Below, piece by piece: positions 29,242-41,096 of a stretch of 64,000 bases of DNA. Source of the DNA: Musa acuminata AAA Group. Taxonomy: Eukaryota > Streptophyta > Magnoliopsida > Zingiberales > Musaceae. Position numbers and translations under genes: made by a program. Below the pieces are notes generated by a model. That model was not told the DNA's origin. It did no database searches and saw only the letters and a program-made list of their open reading frames with translations. The DNA lies in the NCBI RefSeq assembly GCF_036884655.1, contig NC_088327.1, positions 10,922,501-10,986,500 of the forward strand. The letters run 5' to 3'. Numbering within the stretch: position 1 is the first letter of the stretch; the number at the start of each line of letters is the position of its first letter.

Positions 29242-30746
29242 CTACTTCTTGACGTCGATTCATTTCGAATATGATCAGAGAGTATGACGACGGTGTTGCA
29301 GAACGATCTACCGCGGACTGGTGGTCTTGCCATATGCCCAGAACAGGGGACGAAGACAAAGCAACAGAGCAGGTTCTCCATGTGTCTCTATAATCCAAGA
29401 GATCCTCCCCACATCTCACCGGACCATTTCGACTTGTCCTTTTCTTCTTGTATTGGGACATGAACGCCATAAATTCTAATTTGATCTACAGTGACCTCGG
29501 AGCATGCATGTTAGTCGATACACTGGAATCTTGTCTCGGAGCTCTAATGGTGCCATTTATCATGAGGAATAGAGTCAGTCGAGATCGACTGAGCTACAAA
29601 GCGGTGAGAGAGGCGCGAGATCTGAGGCTGTATTCAATGCTCAAAAAAGGCAAAGCATGAAAAGCTCCCCTCATTTGCCACGAACACACATTGGAACATC
29701 ATAAAGACCAAAGACCAATCTTTTTTTTTGGCAGGCTTTAATGATGCATATCTCCCTCTCTGTCTCTCTTCTTTTCCTCGATATTCTCAAAAGAATCTGA
29801 GTTTGATTTAGGGGGCATTGTTCACCACTATTAACTACTGTTTATGCCATTCCTACGAGCATATGTTAATGTTAGTGATCGCAGAATCACAAGAAAGGGT
29901 GAAGAGCGTAGCCCCCACCCCCACTAAAGAAAGGAGTGCTGTTGGGGGCTCCACACAGGCACCTTTCCCAGTACAAATGCTATGGGCTAAAGCATAAGTT
30001 AAAACTCTCACATGAAGTGAGCAGTGACTATCCCAGAAGTCATTAAAAGCATCATAGGGAGCTCAACTATGAGTTGGTATCATCACTTATAAATCTAATT
30101 ACATTCCATGGGTCAACATTAATCACATTATGACTGTTGACTTATAAATCCCAACATTAAATAGGAGTCAGGAACACGAGAGATTTGTCATCTAACTCAA
30201 GGCTCTTTCTTCATCGGTCTTGGGTGTTGCACCCACCCTGTGTTCAAGCTTCAAGCTGTCATGCATTGATGAGGCACAGTTCAGTCTTGTTATACTCCGA
30301 AGGTTTTCTTCTTGGGAAGAAACTGTTGGTAGATAAAGCTTTCTTCCAATTTAAGTATAGCCATAAAACTCACCATGCATAACACAGTCTCTTCCCTGCT
30401 GCCTCTGTAATAATAATGTCTTTCTCACTTGGTCATGTATACCATCAATCTGCCTCAAATTCTGCTACAACCCTTGCTCATATCGGCGACTTGATGCTGC
30501 ATCGCTCTGCACACAGAGTTTGGCCTTTTTCGCCCTTTCACCGTCTCCGATGTCCTCGAGACAAAACAAGAAAGCTGAAAGCACGTAAAAGAAGAGCCAA
30601 AGGCGACTGGAGAACGCTCTACTGATTTCCCATGACAAGTTTAAGTGCGCATTACTAGAGCACCGGAGAGAGTCTAAACTCTCAGAAAGCAAGAAACACC
30701 AGAGCGAAGAAAGAGGGAGATAACAGACGGACTACTGAGAAGCACA

Positions 30747-31418
30747 ATGTCTTCTGCTTTGTCTTCCTTTCTCTTCCTCCTCCTCGTTCCTCTGTTGTTA
30801 CTCCGAGTCTCTATGCTGCACGCGCTGCCCGTTCCCGACCCCGCCCCCGTCCAGGTTCACCCGGCCACGTCGACGGCGGTCTCCTCCTCTCTTCCCGCCG
30901 CCACCATCCCTGCCTTCCCCGAACAGTCCGACGTCGCCTCTGCCACCTGCCCTCTCGACCTTCCCTCCGACCTTCTCCCTTCCGTCACCGCCGCATGCTC
31001 CTCCCCCTCCGCTTCCGGAAGCCACCTCCGCCTCCCCTCCCGATCCCGCTGCTGCCCCGCCCTCGCCGCCTGGCTCTACGCCGCCTACTCTCCTAGCGCC
31101 CTCGCCGCCCGCCCTCTGCCTTCCGCCGGCTACGACCTCCCTGCTCTTCCAGACGACTCCGAGTCTTGTGCCGCCGGCGTGGAGCGCGCAATGCGGGACC
31201 GCGGGGTGGCGCTCCCGCGCGCCAACGCCACGTGCGACGCCGCCTACTGCTACTGCGGCGTCCGACTCCGGCGTCTCGCGTGCGCCGGAGGGTTCGTGGC
31301 GGACACAGCGGCGGGTCTCTGGGTCCCCGCCGGAGACGGCGGGCGTCGTTTGGAGAGCGACTGTGCTCAGCCTGGCCTCACCGGGTGCAGTCGCTGCCTC
31401 CGGTCCCTCAATCAGGTG

Positions 31419-31456
<38 letters not shown>

Positions 31457-32340
31457 GCACTGTGATCAAACTTGGCTTTGCATTTCTGCGTGGATAATCG
31501 TGCACCGCATACCTTTATAGCGTATAAACCATAGTGTTCCGGATCCTTCAGGATTTGGACTTGGTAACCCAAGTTGACAGCAAATGAGGGTTGAGTCACA
31601 CATGTTCGTGTTCCAGGAGCAATGCTTACTTGGTTCACCGTTCACCTCGCTGCATGTCCTCCCTATATCTGCTTAACATGACGACTACATTTTTTTGACC
31701 TTTTCTAAAGCGCAAGTGTTTGATGTAATGCGTTAGTAATGGAGAAGTGTAGTCTCTGTCTGCGACGACAGTGTGGTCCACATAAGAATTTCCCCTGCAG
31801 TTCTACAGGTCTACAGCTTATGTTATCTGCAAGACAAGCTCTGAGGGACTCTTTTGGTTACCACTTCATCTGGCAGTATACATGAGAAAAGACTACGCAT
31901 TAAGCTTCTACATACATTCTCTGTTGCCTCTCTGTACTTTACTGCTTGTTCATCGTTGAGCACTGTACTGATTTGGGCAGCTGAAGGCGAAAAAGCAGCA
32001 GGGCAGCGAGGCGAGCGGATCGGAGAGGAAGGAGGCCGCCACCCATGGCAGGGAATGCCAGCTGATGGGAGTGACGTGGCTCCTCTCCAGGAACCGGACG
32101 CTCTACCTCCCGTCCGCTACCGCGATTCTCCGCGTCCTCATGGCGGCCGACGCCGTCGGAAGCTCGGATCCGACCTCCTGCTCGCTCTCACAGGACGCCA
32201 TGCCGCTCGCCGTCGGCTCTACTCAGATTGATGGCCGCGTCGACGGATCCTCCGCTTCTGGGTCGTTGCTTCTGTCTCCGTTCCATCTCCTGTTGCTGGC
32301 TCTGTTCGCCGTCCAATCCCTCCTCCATCCCTCTAGCTAG
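30747..32340 (+). CDS. GPI-anchored SPARK-type protein, At4g28100-like
   Basis: Two exons, 30747-31415 and 31981-32340, encode 342 aa. Residues 1-26 form a signal peptide (FLFLLLVPLLLL core). A Pro/Ser/Ala-rich stretch follows, then a cysteine-rich module with CCPALAAWLYAAY, CYCGVRLRRLAC and CSRCLRSLNQ, typical of the plant uncharacterised GPI-anchored At4g28100 group (SPARK domain). A second set of residues comes from exon 2 (RECQLMGVTWLLSRNRTLY, then an SCSLSQDAMPLAVGS end). The extreme C-terminus is hydrophobic (LLLSPFHLLLLALFAVQSLL) after a small-residue S/G stretch, as expected for a GPI signal. The protein should sit on the outer plasma membrane. Function in this family is largely unknown; the related LORELEI-type proteins act as receptor-kinase chaperones but are a different family. 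Exon 1 has very high third-position GC. Confidence 0.85.
31424..31454. repeat. (CT)n microsatellite in the GPI-anchored protein gene intron
   Basis: About 15 CT units starting nine bases after the exon 1 donor site; it could act as an intron polypyrimidine tract or be merely neutral. Confidence 0.9.
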
Positions 32341-32650
32341 TTGATATCCCTTTTGTACGTGAAGCAAAATAAGAAAGGACATGGAGAAGCTAGGCTTCCT
32401 CACTTTGCTCGTTGTAATTATATCTCGCCACTCTGCCGGCCTTGTGAAGTCTTTGCGATGTTATGGCTTCAGGTGCTTCCAATCTTTATATGCCAACCCC
32501 CATCACAACAAGCTATAGGATCATGGTGGCTATTAATTGTTTATAGTTTTGCTCTCAGCCCATAAGAAGAGAAAACGAGATTTGAACTCAACACCTCGCA
32601 TCTTTGGATGAGCATATTTGTGGCCAAAGCTACGCAACTTTGCTTTGCAG

Positions 32651-33605
32651 TCAAACGATGCTGCAAGCGTTTGGGTTCTCCTCGCTTAATATGGCGGTGA
32701 GGCGATTCTCGTCGGTGGCAATGCGGTAGATGCCTTCACGGATAGGAGTAGGATAGTAATGGTACTCGCCGCCGAAGTACTCCCGCCGCCGCTCCCCCTC
32801 CTCCCATCTCGGCAACGGCGACGTTACGTACCGGTAAGCTGACTCGGGATGGGCGGGAACCGGCTCATGCTGGTTCGGTCGAGGGCTCGGTCCAGGACCA
32901 AACCGGACACGGGCGGAACTTTTATGGGTCGGGTAGGGTGAAGCGTCGAGATGATCCGGTGGTGTGCGGCTCTCATCGGGTCGGTCCGGTTCAGGAGCGA
33001 GCCGGACTCGGATCTGTTCCTTGGGCTGGACCATCTCTGCTTGAGGTGACGGGGAGATCACGGCCTCATGGTTGTGCTTTGAGAATGGAGGTTCTGGTGG
33101 CACTGCTTCGACAGGGCTACCACTGAAGAACGTCACATGCTGCGCCTCGGTTCCAGCGTAAGAGTATGTTGGTGGTGGTGAGTCCGCCATTGTTGTGGCT
33201 ACTCCATGCCTCTTCCACCCTGGAAACAAAGCGTGAAAACAAAAGGAATGCAGTATGAGAGAGATCAGTCTCGTATTAGCTGTTGCCTCTGCGTGGTTTG
33301 TGTTTCCCTGTCTAATGTTTTAGTCTAATTTCATGCTTGCACAGAATGCCTTAGAAAAACAAATCAGAAGTGGCGATATCTTTTCACCGAAAGGAGATCG
33401 CCGTATCTGAAGGTTGCAGCATGCAGTCGTCAAGTTTTATGTTGTTACATCTGTGATATGATTACTCTGGCAACGAAGTTAGAACTGCTTTGTTCGCAAT
33501 TTGACTACAGAAAGAAACATCTATTTCTAACATCGATTGATATCTAATACCTTTGCACATCCGGAGGACCTTGCACACCATCTTGCCGACAGGGTAGCAA
33601 CCCAT
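32651..33605 (-). CDS. Unrecognised 207-aa proline-rich protein
   Basis: Two exons on the minus strand, 33605-33551 and 33219-32651, joined at a phase-1 intron (AAAG|gtatta and tttccag|GGTGG). Exon 1 gives a short basic, cysteine-containing leader, MGCYPVGKMVCKVLRMCKG, which continues into WKRHGVATTMADSPPP. The rest is hydrophilic and rich in P, E, R and S, with recurring EP/RP motifs and a Tyr-rich segment (EYFGGEYHYYPTPIREG). It ends in EENPNACSIV. No signal peptide or known domain was recognised, and much of it is probably disordered. The long exon 2 frame and clean splice sites argue that it is real. A conserved short N-terminal Cys/Lys motif might bind membrane or metal, but that is a guess. 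Confidence 0.6.
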
Positions 33606-36600
33606 CTCTCTCTGTTTCTCTCGCTGTATGAGTGCGGCTTGCTTCCTCAACTCTGTAGAAGAGAGCTTGATGAAATGGCTCTTTAAATGGATGAATAGCA
33701 GGAATCTGATGAAAAAGTGAAGCACCTAACGCACCAGGTGTGGTTTTTCACTGAATGGAGAGAAGAGAGCGGACTTCCAACTCTGATATGTGAATATATT
33801 CCTATGCTTTGAAGTTGTCTCCAAATCTTCTTCAGATTCTCTCCTTTCCCACTTTTCCTTGAGATTGTTCTCTACGTTATCTCTATTGTGGGCCGCAATG
33901 GCAAGTTCCTTCTTTGGTTAAGCATGTGGTGTTATGTCAGGTTTTGCCTAACTTGATTCAACTCTAATGTAATGAAGTCAATATCAGCATATGCGCTCTA
34001 CTCTATCAAAATTCTTATCTACAAGTTGATGATGTAGATTGTTCCATTGCTTTGCTCACTGTCGCCACCATAAAACCTGATTCTAACGCTCCCTGAGAAG
34101 GCTTGAATGTTCCAGTAATTCTTGGATCCATGGTGATTATTGAGAAGAGTACATAATTTCTGACAGCTACCAGCATTCAAATTTCATTCGACTGTGGAAA
34201 GTTAAGCGTAATTACATCATCTTTGAGCTTTGCTGTTCTCTGCCAGTACACTGCACATAGTCTCTCTATTGTGCCTTATGCAGCCTCGAGCTCACCTTTT
34301 GCTGCTTTGCTCCATGTCTCTGACTTCGTATTCATCTCTCTGTGTTGGAGATTGAAGAGTACTAAGTCTAGCATCGACGATTAAACACGGACTGCTTCTG
34401 CTATTGAACAGAGATAAGAAACACAAAACCGTGCCTAATATTCCTTGTTCTACTTCAACATACTAATCCGAATCTGCAATCAAAGGATTCTGATCGATAA
34501 TGCTACAAAATTCTTATCTCGGTTGTAGTGCTTATGATTACCAAGCCAAATGAACAACGACAGTATAGCTAGCTCTCTGTTCATATAGCATGACTGAATC
34601 ACCAGCAAAACCTCCGGGGGTGATTTAGACAACATAAATATGATTTGTCCATCCCATGAATCGTATCAATCAATTCGCATTTGAATGTCTTCTAGCATAT
34701 GCAGACAAGAGAATGAGGTCTTCAAGGGATCTGTGGCTGACACTGACAAATTGTCATTGTATGTATTATGAACTGTCCACTTCATCAAAAGAAAAGTCGA
34801 TTATGTTCGATGTTAGTGTGTGGGGTGTTCTGTTGTCGCAAAATAACACTGATTAAAACCTGATCTTGTTGTATTGGGACTCTGCAAGATTTGTTCCTTT
34901 ATCCAATCCATTTGATTTTCCTATGCATTTTCAAGTTTCCATGTGCACATGAATCAGACCTCAGAAAAGTGTTTCCAGAAGCTTATACTAATTGCAATAG
35001 AGATCTGACATTGGCAGTGAATTCTCTTCAAAAGAGCTCTTCATATGCTACTAATGTGGCAACTTAGGCACCAAGACTGTCTGTCTCCTGCTTCCTTGTT
35101 GTGTTCTCAAAGTTAGGACCTGCGCTAGTGAATCAATCATGTTCCTCGTTTGTTCTTGGATTTCATGAAGCCGCTGATTGACTCTTTGTATAGTTTTGAT
35201 GTCTGAAAACTTGTAGCCTCAAGAATCAGACAACTATACTTACTGAGCTTGCATCACTAGAAGTGCACGTCTAGTTGTCATGCAGCTTAACTCCTCTCAT
35301 AGACTACTTCGCACTGAGGATTTCCAAGTCATTAGGCAGTTGTGTCATTAGGAAAAAAGATGAGACAGCAGGAGTTGGCACAGAGCAGGGGATGCACCCA
35401 TGATGGTGCAGAAGATAAGGAATGGCCTAAAGATGCTTTGTGAATGGAACGCTTCGGTGGGGTGGTGGGCTTTGCTTTTCCTTTCTCCATCAATGAACGA
35501 TGTGCTTTTGTTTTCCTGCTTCCTTTTTCTTTCCCCTACTCCATGTCTTCTTGTGCAGCCCTTTCGCATTAACAACAGCTGGTGGGTGGCTCGTCTCCAT
35601 CGCTTCCCTTCTCTCGAGTGATAGATACACCCAACCAACATGAGCTTAGCTTTACAACATGCTTAATCAGATTCCAAGTTCTCACTAATTTGATAGTAGA
35701 TAAGATTTTCTCAACTATACGAGGAAATCTCTTTATTATGTTAAGAAAAATCTTCTATTCTATTGAGGGAAATCCTTTCTCCAAAGGGAACATATTAATG
35801 CATCGAAGCATTTTTTATTTCTTTAATAAATTTTTTTTATTTTTTTAATAAAGCTTCTTCAGTGATTGTTCTCATCTTCTTTTTTTTTCATCATAATTGC
35901 CCTTCGTTCGTGGAACTGAAAATATCATTTATAGAAGATAATAATGCTCCTTCCGATCCTCTGGCAAGAGAGATCGTGATCATCCTGCAATTCGTTGTCT
36001 CTGTCCATAGCTTTGATGATAAATCATAGGAAAAGATATCCTCCAAATATATCACAATCATAAAAGAGAAGTGTGTTTTTCGATGTAGAAGACATGCTAT
36101 AGACTTCTAAGAAGACATGATTTGGCCTTTACAGCTGACTCAACGTAGTAAAAGTTCTTTCTCCGGAGTTCCACATCAGTGTATGTACCAGTCAAAAGGA
36201 AGAAGAAAAGGACGAGAGATTAGTCGATGTTTGCTACGATCAAAAGTAGAAATATCTTAGTCGTTCTTCCTCGTGGTAAAAGACATGGCACTTTGCTGGA
36301 AACTACGTAACTAAGACAGCACTAATTAACAGCAGGATTCGACGTTAGGGAGCGGCAGCGAGCGGCTAATCTTACGGCGGCTTCGACAAAAGGTATGGTT
36401 TTGATGGATCGATATGGCTTTCACCGTCGCTGCTGGCTTTACCATTGGACCATCGGAAGGCCTAGAATCTTCCGTGGTCCCAAAGATCGCAGATTGTGGG
36501 GCCCCATTATTCATCATCTAATCGAGTGGCATTAGACCGCGTGCAGGGTCTTTCACCCAAGTCAAAACAAAGTAGAAGTGACGGGAGGAGAGTCCCATAT

Positions 36601-36719
36601 CCACACGTTTTCGGGCACCATCTTACTTGCGGAGACTACAAAGAAACAGGTGAGGAGGGGAGGAGGAGCAGAAGGAAGAGGAAGGGAAGAAGAGAAAGAG
36701 GTATCCATATCGAAGAAAG
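33606..36719. other. Intergenic region, no gene recognised
   Basis: About 3.1 kb of mixed composition. Short open frames on both strands (for example near 35348-35641) show no signal peptide, domain or codon pattern that would support a gene. It probably contains the promoter of the minus-strand 207-aa gene at its left and of the proline-rich protein gene at its right. Confidence 0.5.
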
Positions 36720-37160
36720 ATGCACCTGCAAAGTAGGAAACCGCTACTCCAAGCACTTGTTTCAGTCATCATCGTCGTGGTTTCCATTTTGATCGGGTGC
36801 TCGGCGTCGGACGTTCATGGAGAAGCTGCCGTGTCGCGGACAGAACGAGGATTGGAGATGAAGTGCACGTGCAATCCATGCGGGTACCCTTGTGGTTACT
36901 CAAGCCCACCACCGCCATCGCCACCACCACCATCGCCGCCGCCACCACCAGTGCCTTATTATCCTCCACAACCATTCTGTCCACCACCCCCGATGCCACA
37001 GCGGCCACCACCATCATCATGGCCGCCATACTACTGGTTGGGCTCACCGGGAAAGCTGTATCCAGTGGATCCGGATTACTTCCCGTCAGAGGCTCGTCGG
37101 AGTTGCATGTCGTGGTTCCCGGCGCTGGTAGCAATTGCGCTGTCGTTGATGTGGTTGTAG
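36720..37160 (+). CDS. Proline-rich extensin-like secreted protein (146 aa)
   Basis: Single exon. Residues 1-29 form a signal peptide with a VSVIIVVVSILIGC core. A KCTCNPCGYPCGY cysteine cluster (about 48-60) is followed by extensin-type blocks of serine and four or five prolines (SPPPPSPPPPSPPPPP) and more PPPP motifs. The tail is SARRSCMSW-like and ends in a hydrophobic stretch (FPALVAIALSLMWL) that could be a GPI-attachment signal. SP3-5 blocks are usually hydroxylated and arabinosylated in plant cell-wall proteins. A similar gene lies about 1 kb downstream on the same strand. Cell-wall localisation is inferred. Confidence 0.75.
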   Translation: MHLQSRKPLLQALVSVIIVVVSILIGCSASDVHGEAAVSRTERGLEMKCTCNPCGYPCGYSSPPPPSPPPPSPPPPPVPYYPPQPFCPPPPMPQRPPPSSWPPYYWLGSPGKLYPVDPDYFPSEARRSCMSWFPALVAIALSLMWL

Positions 37161-38165
37161 GGGCATATACATATAGGCCGGTGAAGCCATAGGGTATGCA
37201 GTACATATACATAAGCCTGTTGTTGTCCCCTCTCCATTGTTTGTCTCCCTCCAATTGTACTTCTCGAATCCATGCTCTGTGAACCGATTAGAATTTAAGC
37301 TTGTAAGTTCATCGTTCCTAACGTTCTCTCTCTCTCTCTCACAATCATATTTTGAAGCTATACAGTATGTGTTTCAACACTGAGATTTGAGGAGTTCGAG
37401 TAACGGAGTGTGTAAATGCCTGCGGGTCAAAATGTATGACAATGGTAGAGTCGTGACAGCTGCAAGAAGACTAAGGTAGAGTTGCGTGAGGAATCCGCTC
37501 TCTTAGCCATTTCAAGCAGTCCGCTCCTTCCTCGATGTCAAGTCAACTTACGCCCCACAGTGGATGGTTTTGTACATCACTTCATTTCGTTTTGTGTTTT
37601 GTCCTTGCCATGACGAAGTAATCAACCACGCCAAATTCCATCATCATGTGTGATATGATTCCGTAGATCATCATCCATCTGGTTTTCCTTTGATATGTAT
37701 AATCTGTGTGCATGTGGTGGGTGCGAACAATGACAGACGGATGCCGATAGAAAAAGCGAGAGGATAAAAGCAAAAGAGGAACAGGCCATCGCATTTGAAC
37801 TTGAGTTCTTATTTACCACGAAAGCTGCCAAGCTTTGTTTCCAAGTCTTCCTACAAGCCACCGGCTTTGACACCCATCATCGTCTCTAATAATTGGTCCA
37901 ACATGCCCCACGTAGACGCTACGCTCCTTTCCGACTGTATGCATATTATTACCATGCATTACCTACTCGAGAAGGTAAAGCTTTAGGGTGTCCATTGTGT
38001 ATATAACACGGCGGACAGTTAACTCCATCAAGTTCGTAATAAAAGACAAGAAGCATTCACTTCCTTCTTCCAATCGGAATCCCCTCCTACACTGCACGAC
38101 ACCTCTTCTTCTTTCTTCCTTCCCTTTTCCATTTCTCCCTCTCTTCTTCTTGACACCCACGCACA
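37161..38165. other. Spacer between the two proline-rich protein genes
   Basis: About 1 kb. It begins with the likely 3' UTR of the upstream gene and ends with a CT-rich leader (38090-38160) of the next. A short (CT)n run lies at 37326-37341. No other gene is seen. Confidence 0.5.
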
Positions 38166-38594
38166 ATGTTGTGCAAGCTCTTCGGTTCTACCAAATGCAT
38201 TCTGCTCTTCTTCCTCGCTCTATTCCTGAGACCTCCGACGTCAGCCTCGTGGGACAATTCCCAGCCGGAATGCCCCTACCCGTGCCTGCCGCCACCGACA
38301 TCAGTGACTAACTGCCCTCCACCGCCGCCGGCAGCCCCGGCAACGCCGACAGCAGGCTACCCGCCTCCACCACCGGGCACGCCGGGATACTGGAACTACC
38401 CTCCGCCGTCGCCGCAGGGATATTACCCTTACCTCTCTACACCGCCCCCTCCTAATCCAATCTTGCCATGGTTCCCTTGGTACTACTACAAGTCGCCGCC
38501 GTCGGCTTCGGTGGCTCCTCCTCTCGAGAAATATTCTCTCAGAAAGATCGTCATCAGCATGCTAGGAATGATGATGTGCTTAGTTTTTATTTAG
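38166..38594 (+). CDS. Proline-rich extensin-like secreted protein (142 aa)
   Basis: Single exon with the same layout as the gene at 36720-37160. It has a signal peptide (1-28, CILLFFLALFL core) and a CPYPCLPPP cysteine/proline segment. Four- and five-proline blocks alternate with tyrosine-rich stretches (GYYPYL, WYYYKSPP). A hydrophobic C-terminus (IVISMLGMMMCLVFI) is a possible GPI signal. It is probably an old tandem duplicate that has diverged in sequence while keeping composition. Tyr-rich motifs near SPP blocks are cross-linking sites in extensins. A wall location is inferred. Confidence 0.72.
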   Translation: MLCKLFGSTKCILLFFLALFLRPPTSASWDNSQPECPYPCLPPPTSVTNCPPPPPAAPATPTAGYPPPPPGTPGYWNYPPPSPQGYYPYLSTPPPPNPILPWFPWYYYKSPPSASVAPPLEKYSLRKIVISMLGMMMCLVFI

Positions 38595-41096
38595 TATAGT
38601 TTACGTCCTTTTTCTCGTAGGTTTCACGCATCCATGTGAGAAGCGCAGGAAAGTTCTTCCACTCCCTGTACTTTTCATGCTTCTTCTCTCCCCCTCTCTT
38701 ATGATAGGAAACAGATGGAGGAGAAGGTGGCCGGTGTTGCAAAAGTTTCTTTAAGAAAACAGGGGAAGATGGTAAAGTATGTTAGCCTTCGTAGCATCTC
38801 TGGAATGCAATACTTCTTGTAAGAATCGACTGTATGGTTTATTCTTGGTTCATATGTATCCTTGCGAGTACTGCATTCAAGCATTTCGGCTCTCGAGGCA
38901 CATGGGGATGAGCAATGCATATCTGTAGTCGATTCAACCATGTATGGTCCACAAGGCACATGAGAGGTGCGCTACATTCCACATAGAAAGTAGAGAGAAT
39001 CTTCTTTTCTATCGTACGTGGTAAATGTAGTTTATGTAGAACAATGTCTCCTCAATATGGGCCTCGATCTAATAATGTGAGCTTCCCCTTGTCAACTTGT
39101 CAATGAAATCTAAGGTGGTGCCAAATGTTTGACCAAATTTCTTTTTCTTTTTTTCTTAACTAAGGAGAGAAGCTTATCACAGTCAATAGTATGGTTTACT
39201 GATTTTTAAGATAGCTAATGTAGGACTATTGTAAGGTTTTTAGTATCTATATATTATCAATCAAAGAGAGAGGAGAAGATATATTTGTTGGGGAGAGAGA
39301 ATAGAAAACCAAAAAAAATAATTACTCGAGATAAAAATACATACCTAACAATTGATGCAAAATTTACTTGACTTTAACCCGTATCGATGGAGAAAACTAC
39401 ATTTTTGAATATATGAGATCAGTTATAAGATTTTTGAGTTATTCACACTAAAACATGAGTACGCGTGTATATATTCTTCTCACATAAATCTAAGTGATTT
39501 TTTTTTCTCAACTATTATTAGAAACTATCTCTTAATGTCTTATCTCTGTCTCCAAAAAACTAAAACAATATATATTTATATAGGAACAATACTAATTTAA
39601 TCGGAGCTCTCTCAACTAATATAAATATGATTAGGACTCCTAAAAATACTTACGAACCCTAACAATATTAACTGATGTTATAGTATTGGGGTTGATTAAT
39701 AGTTTTAGATTTTTAAACTTAAATTTAAGTGAATTAGTAACTCCAATCTATATCTACTAATAAGATTAAATTCTTCGATATATGAGATCAATTACAAGAT
39801 TTTTAAGTTATCATTACTCAAATATAATTATTCTTATATATACATTCTCACATAAATCTAGGTAATTTATTTTTGTATTATTATTAGAAACTCTAGATCA
39901 CCTGTAAAGCGTCTTGTCTCTCTCTCCAAAAAATTAAAACTTAATATATATTTATATAGGAACAATCTAATTAGAACTCTCTCAACTAATATGAATATGA
40001 TTAGGATTCCTAAAAATACTTATCAACCCTAATAATATTAACTTATGTTATCCTATTGGGTTGATTAATAATTTTTGATTTTTAAACTTAAATTACTCGA
40101 AGGATAATGAATTCAAATATGAAAATTTTCTATATGTAGGATTTTTTTTTAAAAAAATTATGATTTTAATTATTATATACCAAAGTTTTCGATAGAGAAT
40201 TAAGAAAAACTCACAAATCAAGTTTAGAATCTACACATGATTGATAAAAAAATATAAATATAAATACTGTCGGTCTAATATTTGGTTGAGTTAAAATACT
40301 CACGCCGAATCTATTCGAGCGAAAAATTGAAGGTTTGAAAGGTAGGTGTTAGGTCACAATCATGTGTAGGGCATGAAAGGCAATCCACTAAGAGCATGTC
40401 TAGCAATTAACCGACGTTTGGGAGACAAACCACGTCTGCTACAATTCGAGTAGGCGTGATCAGACCAACAAGCAGTCATGGCTAAGGAGAGTTGGGTTCA
40501 TCGCCTACCAACAGCTGTGTTCATGGAGAAGAAGACGACGAAGAAGACAACAGTAGTAAACATGTCATTCTCCACCACCATCGTCTGTCCAAGAAAGGTG
40601 GTTGCATCGTTTTTTCATGCAAGTCACATCCAAATCCTAACATATATATTACATACGAAAAAAAACATAGATCTCAAATAAATTGTAGCCATAAAAATTC
40701 ATCTTGTTAGTTTAAGATTACGTTAAAACATATCAATTTGGAGTCAATTGAGATCTTATGGTGTCGGTGTCGTATCGAGAGGTTTTGAAACCATCTTCAA
40801 AGCTTAAGTCGAACTTTCGAATTGACTTCTGTTTACTTCTTCAATGTGTTGCAGAGTATGTTCTGTTTACTTCTTCTTCTATCAACACTTGACAGAGATG
40901 ACGGTACAGAGGTAGAAGACAACATACGAAAACAATACATCGACACTTTCACCAGTCACCCGATACCACCAGCGGCCTGGACTGGCACAGTAGTTCTGTG
41001 TCATTTATTCCCTATCAGAGAAATCGACCGACAAATTAGAACGAAGAAGACGGTCATCTGGAAGAGTCTGCAGGGCAGTCACCGAGGAGTGGGGGT
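38595..41096. other. Intergenic region with an AT-rich tandem duplication
   Basis: No gene recognised. Its main content is the two-copy AT-rich repeat at 39390-40092. A short open frame at 40478-40681 lacks supporting features. The right end is probably 3' flank of the minus-strand ARM-repeat gene. Confidence 0.5.
39390..40092. repeat. Diverged tandem duplication, two units of about 320-380 bp
   Basis: Unit 1 (about 39390-39730) and unit 2 (about 39775-40092) share the same order of phrases: ATATGAGATCA, CACATAAATCTA, ATTATTAGAAACT, CTCCAAAAAA, TATATTTATATAGGAACAAT, CTCTCTCAACTAATAT, ATATGATTAGGA, CCTAAAAATACTTA and GGTTGATTAAT. Substitutions and small indels indicate an old event. It might be two LTR fragments, but no protein remnant was found. 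Confidence 0.8.

Larger units (their letters stand above)
23904..30746. other. Long intergenic region, no convincing protein gene
   Basis: About 6.8 kb. The part from 24400 to 25560 may hold a badly decayed LINE: on the minus strand a phrase GRGICPLCDNDHTKIIF (near 24870-24920) resembles the zinc-binding region after plant reverse transcriptases. This is weak. From 25600 to 28050 I see only AT-rich non-coding DNA. A GC-rich block at 28080-28620 looks like a minus-strand promoter and first exon (listed separately). A (GA)n microsatellite lies at 29211-29239. From 29300 to 30700 there is only upstream sequence of the GPI-anchored protein gene. Confidence 0.5.

Noticed and set aside
30798..31505. 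235-codon minus-strand open frame
   Set aside because: Antisense shadow of the GC-rich GPI-anchored protein exon; Gly/Arg-rich with no domain.
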